Below, piece by piece: positions 45,331-52,617 of a stretch of 64,000 nt of DNA; positions within the stretch are counted from its first letter, which is position 1, and each line of letters starts with the position of its first letter. The position numbers and the translations under genes are program-made. The DNA lies in NCBI GenBank assembly GCA_027068075.1, contig JAMOUJ010000006.1, positions 62,001 to 126,000 on the forward strand, read 5' to 3'. The notes below the pieces were generated by a model. It searched no databases and had not been told where the DNA came from. It saw nothing but the letters and a program-made list of their open reading frames with translations. This stretch comes from Candidatus Aminicenantota bacterium (lineage in GTDB: Bacteria; Acidobacteriota; Aminicenantia; S016-38).

Positions 45331-46722
45331 TTACCCTCCAACCCTGAAGACCTTGACCATATCGGTGGCCCCCTTCAGTGGGGTCTTGCCGGCGGTGATG
45401 ACTACCCGCTGGCCGGGCTTTAGTTTCCCCCGGGAGCGGAGAAGGTTTACCCCCCTTTCCATCATGAGGTCCGTGTTTTGAAGGAAGGGCAGGGGGAAGG
45501 ATTCCACCCCCCAGGTGATGGCCATCCTCCGGCGAATTTCTTCCCGGGGGGTGATGGCGAAGACCGGAACCCTGGGCCTGAATTTGGAGACCTTCAGGGC
45601 GGTGGAACCCGAAGCGGTGAAGACGATGATGGCGGAGGCTCCGATTTTCTCTGCGGTTATAACGGCGCTTTCCGCCAGGGCCTCCGTGGGGTCCGAGGGT
45701 CCCCGGTCCAGAAGTTTTCTTACCGCCCAGAACTCCGAACTGGCCTCCACTTCCTCTATGACCCTGGCCATGGTGGATATGGCTTCTATGGGGTAGTCCC
45801 CTATGGCCGTTTCCCCGGAGAGCATCAGGGCGTCGGAGCCGTCAAAGACTGCGTTGGCCACATCGCTTACCTCCGCCCTGGTGGGATAGGGGTTTTTTAT
45901 CATGGTACTCAGCATCTGGGTGGCGGTTATGACGGTTTTCCTTCTGGAATTGGCCATGGCGATCATTCTCTTCTGAAGGATGGGAACCTCCTCCAGGGGA
46001 AGTTCCACCCCCAGGTCCCCCCTGGCCACCATGATGCCGTCAAAGGCCTCTACCACCGAGGAGAGGTTTTTTACTGCTTCCCTCCTCTCTACCTTGGCGA
46101 TCACCGGAATTTCTCCCGCCACCGCCTTCAGGTCCCTGGCGTCGTCCCCGTTCCTTACGAAGGAAAGGGCCACCAGGTCTATATCCAGGGTGAGGCCGAA
46201 TTCCAGGTCCCGGCGGTCCTTTTCCGTGAAGGGGGCTATCCTCAGGGAGGAGTCCGGTAGATTTACCCCCTTTTCCGGCCGTATTACCCCTCCGGATATC
46301 ACCCGGGCCTTCACATGGTCCCTTCCCCGGGATATCACCTCCAGGGCTATTTTTCCATCTTCAATGAAGATCCTTTCCCCGGGCTCCAGGTCCTCCACGA
46401 TGTAGGGATAGGTCACCGGCAGTTCCCCGGGTCCTTCCTCCCCGGCCCTCTTTATGACGACCGTGTCTCCGGGTTTTACCTCAAGGGGAGCGGGGAGTTT
46501 CCCCACCCTTATTTTGGGACCGGCCAGGTCCTGGAGCACCGCCACCGGGATGCCCTCCCTTTCCTCCGCCTCCCTTATGGCTTCCACCGCCGCCCTGTGG
46601 GATTCGTGGGTGCCGTGGGAAAAATTGAGGCGAAATATCCTGGCCCCTGCCCTTATGGCTTTCCCCAGGGTTTCGGCATTCCCCAGGGAAGGACCTACCG
46701 TGGCTACAATCTTGGTTTTCAT
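45331..46722 (-). CDS. pyk: Pyruvate kinase
   Basis: TKIVATVGPS, RLNFSHG, MVARGDLGVELPLEEVPILQKRMI, MLSGETAIGDYP. Confidence 0.96.
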   Translation of the reverse strand: MKTKIVATVGPSLGNAETLGKAIRAGARIFRLNFSHGTHESHRAAVEAIREAEEREGIPVAVLQDLAGPKIRVGKLPAPLEVKPGDTVVIKRAGEEGPGELPVTYPYIVEDLEPGERIFIEDGKIALEVISRGRDHVKARVISGGVIRPEKGVNLPDSSLRIAPFTEKDRRDLEFGLTLDIDLVALSFVRNGDDARDLKAVAGEIPVIAKVERREAVKNLSSVVEAFDGIMVARGDLGVELPLEEVPILQKRMIAMANSRRKTVITATQMLSTMIKNPYPTRAEVSDVANAVFDGSDALMLSGETAIGDYPIEAISTMARVIEEVEASSEFWAVRKLLDRGPSDPTEALAESAVITAEKIGASAIIVFTASGSTALKVSKFRPRVPVFAITPREEIRRRMAITWGVESFPLPFLQNTDLMMERGVNLLRSRGKLKPGQRVVITAGKTPLKGATDMVKVFRVGG

Positions 46723-46772
46723 GATAAAAGTTTACACCTTTATGGGGTAAATTCTAAAGCCGGAGGACCGTT

Positions 46773-47681
46773 TTATTCGGTCCAAAGGAAGGGGTTGGCC
46801 TCGGTTATGGGGTGGGCCTTTTTCAGGGAGGGGAGTATGTAGGCGGGCATGGAGAAGGAGGAGAGGAACAGGGATGGGGTGAGGTATTTCAAGTCATCCA
46901 GGCCCAGGGTGTTCAGCCTTCTTATAACCTCCTCTTCGTCCAGGTCCAGGGGGTCCGTGAGGGTGGAAGCCAGGTTGAATCCCCAGGGCATGTTGAAGGA
47001 AAAGACGAAGGCCCAGTAGGGTCTGACCACCGGGAAGACCTCCTTCAGGGTGGAGGCCACGGAGACGAAAAATTGGTGGTAATAGGGGTCAGCGCTTCCG
47101 GATTGGACGGTTATCACGCCCCCCTCATTCAGGTGCTGACGCAGGAGGTGGTAGTATTCTCGGGTGAAGAGTTTGACGGAGGGTCCCCCTTCCAGGGGCT
47201 CCGTCAGATCGCTTATTATGAGGTCAAATTTTTCTTCTGTGTTTTTTATGTAATCGTAAGCGTCATCAATGATCACTTCTGCTCTGGGGTCATCAAAGGC
47301 CCCGGCAGACCACTCGGGAAGATGCCGTTTACACAGTTCCACCAGTTCGCCGTCTATGTCCACCATAACGGCTCGCTTGACCGAGGAGGACCTGAGGACT
47401 TCCCTCAGGGTCGCTCCTTCGCCACCTCCTATAATTAAAACTTTTTCCGGCGAACCGTGGGTTATCATCCCCGTGTGAACCAGGGATTCGTGGAAAATGA
47501 ACTCGTCCACCTGGGCAGATTGAATTTTGTGGTCCAGAAACAGGGTTTTGCCGAAAACCCCCAGTTCTAAAATGTCAATCTTCTGAAACCGGGAGCGTCC
47601 GCTGAAAATGAACTCCTTTACCCTGTAGCCGTAAAGGAGGTTTTCGGTGAACTCTTCCCAGAACCACAATCCGTCGCTCAC
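46773..47681 (-). CDS. speE: Spermidine synthase / polyamine aminopropyltransferase
   Basis: HESLVHTGMITHGSPEKVLIIGGGEGATLREVL, DDAYDYI, DLIISDLTEP. Confidence 0.94.
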   Translation of the reverse strand: MSDGLWFWEEFTENLLYGYRVKEFIFSGRSRFQKIDILELGVFGKTLFLDHKIQSAQVDEFIFHESLVHTGMITHGSPEKVLIIGGGEGATLREVLRSSSVKRAVMVDIDGELVELCKRHLPEWSAGAFDDPRAEVIIDDAYDYIKNTEEKFDLIISDLTEPLEGGPSVKLFTREYYHLLRQHLNEGGVITVQSGSADPYYHQFFVSVASTLKEVFPVVRPYWAFVFSFNMPWGFNLASTLTDPLDLDEEEVIRRLNTLGLDDLKYLTPSLFLSSFSMPAYILPSLKKAHPITEANPFLWTE

Positions 47682-48082
47682 GATACCATCTCCTGGGGTC
47701 GTTCCTCCTTCTTAAAACTGGTCGTCTCGGGGAGAAGTCCCCTCTTGACCTCCATTATGGTCATGTGTTGGGGCTTGAAGGCCTTTTTGAGAACTTCAAT
47801 GGCCCTGTCCACATCCACATTGGGATCGCAGTAGAAGAGGTCCACTGCAGCATAACCTTCCTCTGGCCATGTGTGGATTGTGTAATGGCTTTCCTCAATG
47901 ACCACCACCCCCGAAACGCCGTAGGGAAGGAACTGGTGGAAGAAGATTTCCACCACCTTTGCCTTGGATTCCTGTGCCGCCCTTTCCATTGCCTTGCCCA
48001 CATAATCAACCCCCTTCAGGGTCTGAGGATCGCATCCGTACATCTCAATCAGAAGATGGATCCCCAATGCTTCTCTGCGCAA
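47678..48082 (-). CDS. speH: S-adenosylmethionine decarboxylase proenzyme
   Basis: VVIEESHYTIHTWPEEGYAAVDLFYC (Glu-Ser pyruvoyl site). SD AAGGAGG before TTG 48082; GTG 48139 in the track is probably too far upstream. Confidence 0.94.
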   Translation of the reverse strand: MRREALGIHLLIEMYGCDPQTLKGVDYVGKAMERAAQESKAKVVEIFFHQFLPYGVSGVVVIEESHYTIHTWPEEGYAAVDLFYCDPNVDVDRAIEVLKKAFKPQHMTIMEVKRGLLPETTSFKKEERPQEMVS

Positions 48083-48107
48083 TTTGCACCTCCTTATAGT
48101 TTTTTTG

Positions 48108-48158
48108 CTACCAGTTATCAATGTAGATTTTCCCGACACACAACCTGTCGGAACTCAT
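48108..48158 (-). CDS. Candidate 16-aa leader peptide of speH (MSSDRLCVGKIYIDNW; alternative 25-aa start overlapping the rpmB stop)
   Basis: AAAGGAGGG TTT ATG AGT TCC GAC AGG TTG TGT GTC GGG AAA ATC TAC ATT GAT AAC TGG TAG on the minus strand, 25 nt before the speH TTG. Confidence 0.5.
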   Translation of the reverse strand: MSSDRLCVGKIYIDNW

Positions 48159-48181
48159 AAACCCTCCTTTATATGTTTTTT

Positions 48182-48373
48182 TCATACGACCTTAACCACC
48201 TTCCCTGCCTTTAGGCATTTGGTGCATACATAAACCCTTTTCTTGATCCCGTTTTCTATTATGGTTATTTTGTGCAGATTGGGAAGCCACCGCCTTTTGG
48301 TAAGGTTGTGGGCGTGGCTTATATTGTGCCCCGTCATGGGACCCTTTCCGCATACATAACACCTTCTTGCCAA
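48182..48373 (-). CDS. rpmB: 50S ribosomal protein L28
   Basis: [33 protein letters not shown]; two CxxC pairs; TTG start with GGAAGGAGG SD. Confidence 0.95.
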   Translation of the reverse strand: MARRCYVCGKGPMTGHNISHAHNLTKRRWLPNLHKITIIENGIKKRVYVCTKCLKAGKVVKVV

Positions 48374-48406
48374 TTCAAACCTCCTTCCATTAGGGCTGGA
48401 AAATCT

Positions 48407-48435
48407 ATTTTAGCAAAATGAAAACCTCCGGTCAA
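48407..48435 (-). promoter_or_regulatory. rpmB promoter
   Basis: Minus strand TTGACC (48435-48430) - 17 nt - TAAAAT (48412-48407). Confidence 0.75.
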
Positions 48436-48591
48436 CAGTTGAATCAGAAGTTGGTGGCCGGGACGGTTCCCGAGGGACCGGAGAATTGGATTGGAAGATG
48501 GGAAGGCCCGTTAACCAGGGATGAGCGTGGGTTCGGCCTCCTGGCCTGGGAATCCACCCCAACCCGTGGGGGATGTAGGTAAGGCTGAGGT

Positions 48592-50049
48592 TTATTTTCT
48601 CTGGGAAAGTATCCCTCCGCTTCCCAGAGCCAGCATTATGAGGGCCTGGATCACGGACTTCCACTTCACCGGGGACGAGGCCAGGGATACGACCAGAAAG
48701 ACCAGGCCTATAACTATCAGAATTGTGTAAAGGCCCCTCATGATCCTCCAGGCCTGGCGCTCCGCCCGGGGCGATGGGGTGGAGAATTTTTTCCCGAACC
48801 ACAGCATTCCCGCCGTAGAGGCCAGTCCCAGGAGGACGAAGATTCCTCAGAAGAGTTTTATCCTGATGAGGGTTTCTGGGGGAAGGGAGGAGGAAAGCAT
48901 ACGGGGCGGAGGGATGACCGGCTCCAGGATCCTCTTGTACAGAAAGGCCCCCAGATTCGTTCCCACAAGACTTCCTATTACCCCGTAGAGGAAGGCGTAT
49001 CCCATGTAGAGGGCCACCTTGTCCCTGGGAGCAACGAGGCCTATGTAACTGTAGTACTTGGGGTGGGCGGTTATCTCCCCTATGGAAAATATGACCACCC
49101 CCAGAACGAAAAGCCAGGGATTTCTGGTCAGGGCGAAGAGGGAAAATCCCGCCGTGGCGATGAGTATCCCGGCGGTAATCACCGGGAGAGGTTTTAGTTT
49201 CTTAACCAGCCTGCTCACCAGGATCACCAGGAGTATTACCGTCCCGGCGTTGAGAACGGTAATGTGCTCTGCGTCAAACTGGAGGGGTATCCCCAGGGAG
49301 TGGAGAAAGGCGGTGAGGGGAGCCCGGTTTATGAAGTCCCGGACATAGAGCAGGAGGGTTCCGTAACTCTGAAAATAGACTATCCAGAATGTGGAGTATA
49401 TGACCACCATGAGCATGAACCGGGAATCCCTCAAAACCTCCAGGGCACCCTTCAGGGTCTGGGATAGGGGAACCTTCTTTTTTTCCTTCACGGGGTCCCG
49501 GAAGAAAAACACCGTGGGTATGAGCATGAGGAAGGTCCAGGCGGAAGCGGAGATGAAAACATATTTCCAGGAAAATCCCTTCACCCAACTTATGAAAAGC
49601 GGGGCTAAAAAGGCCCCTATGTTTATGCTCCAGTAGTAAAGGCCGAAGCCAAAGCCGGAGTTCTCCTCGGTGGTGGTTCGGGCAATGGTTCCGGATATTA
49701 TGGGTTTGAAAAGTCCGCTCCCCGTCCCCACCACCAGGAGGAAGAGGAAAATCAGGGCGTAGGAGGTGACCTGGGAGGTGGCGAAGTATCCCAGGGAGAG
49801 GAGGGAAAAGGCAAGGATCAGCATTTTTTTGTATCCGTACCTCTCCGCCAGGGCTCCTCCCAGTATGGGCATGATGTAGGTAAGGGAGTAGAAAAAACCC
49901 TGGAGGAGGCCCACCGCCTCCACATCAAACCTCAGATGCTTGACCAGATAGACCGCTAATACGGAGTTCATTCCGTAGTAGGCGCCCCTTTCAAAGAGTT
50001 CCATGAGGTTGGCCAGCCAGAACTCTCGGGGGAATTTAAGACCCTTCAA
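48592..50049 (-). pseudogene. MFS transporter (POT-like) with in-frame TGA at 48847-48849; 48847-50049 is the ORF up to the stop
   Basis: FWLANLMELFERGAYYGM POT/MFS N-term. After TGA the same frame continues GIFVLLGLASTAGMLWFGKKF... to TAA at 48592. May be functional if truncated or read through. Confidence 0.7.
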
Positions 50050-50453
50050 ATTTTCCTCCTTGGAAGGAATTGGACCACCAGTTTGTCCCCCACCTTAAGC
50101 CCCTCTTTCTTGACGGTGCCGGCGGCCACCTCCAGGACATACTTTACGGGGACGGGGGATGTATAGGTGGGGCAGTCCTTTTTACACGGGGGAATGTTTT
50201 CCTCCATCCCCACCACGGTGAAGTCCTCCCCCAGCCAGACGATATCCAGGGGGAACTTCATGTTTTTCATCCAGAAGGACTGGACCTGGGGTTGGGGGAA
50301 TACGAAAAGCATTCCCCTGGCGGGGTAGAGGGTTTCCCGTCCGGAAAGGCCCTGAACCCACTGCTGGGGGGTTGTGGCCAGTTCCACCATGTAGGTGTGG
50401 CCGGAGGGAAAGATCACCGCCGCCCATATGTTTGCCGCAAGAATAACGCTCAA
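50046..50453 (-). CDS. DUF192 family protein
   Basis: LSGRETLYPARGMLFVFPQPQVQSFWMKNMKFPLDIVWLGEDFTVVGMEENIPPC; TTG start overlapping the pcm stop (TTGA). Confidence 0.88.
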   Translation of the reverse strand: MSVILAANIWAAVIFPSGHTYMVELATTPQQWVQGLSGRETLYPARGMLFVFPQPQVQSFWMKNMKFPLDIVWLGEDFTVVGMEENIPPCKKDCPTYTSPVPVKYVLEVAAGTVKKEGLKVGDKLVVQFLPRRKI

Positions 50454-51082
50454 TTTTCCCTCACCATGGGAACGAAACTCACCGGGATGAGTTTTTTTAC
50501 ATCCCACCGCTGCGGGGACTTCCTCTCCACCAAGTAAAGGTTCTGGAAAGTCTCCCCGGCGGGGATCACCATCCTTCCCCCCACCTTCAACTGTTCCTTT
50601 AGCGCTTCTGGAATTTCGGGGGGAGCGGCGGTCACTATTATCCCGTCAAAGGGGGCCTCCTCCGGCCATCCCCGGTATCCGTTCCCTATTTTGAAGTGGA
50701 TGTTTTCGTAACCCAATTTTCTGAGGATTTCCTGGGCCCTGAGGCTGAGTTCCGGAAGGAGTTCCACCGTGTAAACATCGCATCCTATTTCCGCCAGAAT
50801 GGCGGTCTGGTATCCGGAGCCGGTTCCTATTTCCAGGATTTTATCCCCGGGCCTGGGCCTCAGTTTTTCCGTCATGTAGGCCACGATGTAGGGCTGGGAT
50901 ATGGTCTGACCGTTGCCTATGGGAAGGGGATGGTCCCCGTAGGCTTCGGCCCTGAGGTCCGGGGGAACGAATTTCTCCCGGGGCACCTTCAGCATGGCCT
51001 GGAGTATCAGGGGATCCTTAATCCCTCGGGCCTTTATTTGCTCTTCCACCATCAGGCGTCGGAGTTCTCTGTAGGGATCCAT
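50450..51082 (-). CDS. pcm: Protein-L-isoaspartate O-methyltransferase
   Basis: REKFVPPDLRAEAYGDHPLPIGNGQTISQPYIVAYMTE, LEIGTGSGYQTAILAEI; ATG 51082 is 4 nt after the proS stop. Confidence 0.94.
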   Translation of the reverse strand: MDPYRELRRLMVEEQIKARGIKDPLILQAMLKVPREKFVPPDLRAEAYGDHPLPIGNGQTISQPYIVAYMTEKLRPRPGDKILEIGTGSGYQTAILAEIGCDVYTVELLPELSLRAQEILRKLGYENIHFKIGNGYRGWPEEAPFDGIIVTAAPPEIPEALKEQLKVGGRMVIPAGETFQNLYLVERKSPQRWDVKKLIPVSFVPMVREN

Positions 51083-51086
51083 GGCT

Positions 51087-52529
51087 TCAGTAGGAGCGGG
51101 CGAAGTAAACCACATGCTTAGCAGGCCTGCCGCAAACAATGCATTTTTTGCCCTCAACGCTCTCCCCCTCCGGAGGGATAAGCCTTATGGTGGCCTTTGT
51201 CTCCTCCTTGACCTTCAACTCGCACTCTTCCCTTCCGCACCAGGGGGCCACCACGAATCCCCTCCTTTCCTCCAGGATTTCCCGGAATTCCTCGTAATCC
51301 TTGGCTTCCCTGGTGTTTTCCCGGGTGAAATCTTCGCTCCTTTTGAAGAGGTCCCTCTGAATCTCCTCCAGGACCTCCTCCGCCCGGTGGACCACTTCGT
51401 CCAGGGGTACCGGGAATTTTTCCCGGGTGTCCCTCCTTACGAAGACCGCCTGGTTCTTCTCAAGGTCCCTGGGGCCTATTTCAATTCTCAGGGGCACCCC
51501 CCTCAATTCCCACTCGGCGAACTTCCATCCCGGAGTGTACTCTTCCCGGGAGTCGTAAACCGTTCTGAACCGCCCCTTAAGGTCAGCGTGGAGTTTCTCT
51601 CCCACGGAAAGAACCTTGTCCTTGTCCCTGGCCTTGAATATGGGGACTATGACCACCTGGTGGGGGGCTACCTTCGGCGGGAGAACCAGCCCGTCGTCGT
51701 CCCCGTGAACCATCACCGTGGCCCCTATGAGCCTGGTGGATACCCCCCAGGAGGTCTGCCAGGCGTATTTGAGTTTCTGGTCCCTGTCCTCAAACCTTAT
51801 TTCAAAGGCCTTGGAGAAGTTCTGCCCCAGGTTGTGGGAGGTCCCCGCCTGGAGGGCCTTGCCGTCGGGCATCAGGGCCTCCACGGTGTAGGTGTAAAGG
51901 GCCCCGGCGAATTTTTCCCTGTCGGATTTTCTGCCGGCATAAACCTTTATGGCCAGTTCCTTTTCTATGAAGTCCTGGTATATGCCCAGAATCCTCAAAA
52001 CCTCCTCCTGGGCATCTTCAAAACTGGCGTGGACCGTGTGGCCCTCCTGCCACAAAAACTCCGTGGTGCGCAGGAAGGGGCGGGTCACCTTTTCCCAGCG
52101 GACCACATTGGCCCACTGGTTTATGAGGAGAGGAAGGTCCCGCCAGGACCTCACCCACTTGGAATACATGGCACAGATTATGGCCTCGGAGGTGGGTCTT
52201 ACCGCCAGGGGTTCCTGGAGTTCCTCGCTTCCACCCCTGGTAACCCAGGCCACCTCCGGGGCAAAGCCCTCCACATGCTCCGCCTCCTTTTTAAGGAAAC
52301 TTTCGGGTATGAAAAGGGGAAAATAGGCGTTCACATGCCCCGTTTCCTTAAACCTTTTATCCAGAAGCCGCTGTATGTTTTCCCATATGGCGTATCCGGC
52401 GGGCCTTATTACCATCATTCCCTTCATGGGGGCGTAGTCCGCCAGTTCCGCCTTTCTTATAACCTCAATGTACCACTGGGATAGATTTTCCGATTTTGCC
52501 GGGATTTCCTTCACCAGTTTCTCTTCCAT
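51087..52529 (-). CDS. proS: Prolyl-tRNA synthetase (archaeal/eukaryal-like class)
   Basis: MKGMMVIRPAGYAIWENIQ, RPTSEAIICAMYSKWVRSWRDLPLLINQWANVVRWE, QEGHTVH, SWGVSTRLIGATVMVHGDDDGLVLPP. ATG 52529 with SD GGAGGAGA. Confidence 0.95.
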   Translation of the reverse strand: MEEKLVKEIPAKSENLSQWYIEVIRKAELADYAPMKGMMVIRPAGYAIWENIQRLLDKRFKETGHVNAYFPLFIPESFLKKEAEHVEGFAPEVAWVTRGGSEELQEPLAVRPTSEAIICAMYSKWVRSWRDLPLLINQWANVVRWEKVTRPFLRTTEFLWQEGHTVHASFEDAQEEVLRILGIYQDFIEKELAIKVYAGRKSDREKFAGALYTYTVEALMPDGKALQAGTSHNLGQNFSKAFEIRFEDRDQKLKYAWQTSWGVSTRLIGATVMVHGDDDGLVLPPKVAPHQVVIVPIFKARDKDKVLSVGEKLHADLKGRFRTVYDSREEYTPGWKFAEWELRGVPLRIEIGPRDLEKNQAVFVRRDTREKFPVPLDEVVHRAEEVLEEIQRDLFKRSEDFTRENTREAKDYEEFREILEERRGFVVAPWCGREECELKVKEETKATIRLIPPEGESVEGKKCIVCGRPAKHVVYFARSY

Positions 52530-52617
52530 CGTCTCCTCCTTTCCCAAGATTATAGGAATAAAACGCCTCCGAGGCAAGAATTGACCCCCTTTCCCCGCTT
52601 CTGTTAGTATAAACTCT

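Noticed and set aside
48083-48139. GTG 48139 as the start of speH
   Set aside because: Extension is not SpeH-like and overlaps the leader ORF; TTG 48082 has an ideal SD.
48592-48807. Independent 71-aa membrane protein at 48592-48807
   Set aside because: It is in the same frame as the MFS gene, lacks an SD, and its hydrophobic lead-in begins directly after the TGA; better explained as the MFS C-terminus.
48847-48849. Genetic code reassignment of TGA to Trp
   Set aside because: TGA clearly terminates many other genes here (e.g. nuoC, the SDR gene, pcm), so a local mutation or readthrough is preferred.
51083-51157. Signal-peptide-like N-terminal extension of pcm (start 51157)
   Set aside because: It overlaps the proS coding end by about 70 nt; ATG 51082 fits the operon spacing and normal Pcm N-terminus.
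51081-52484. 467-aa plus-strand ORF opposite proS
   Set aside because: Antisense to an unambiguous prolyl-tRNA synthetase.
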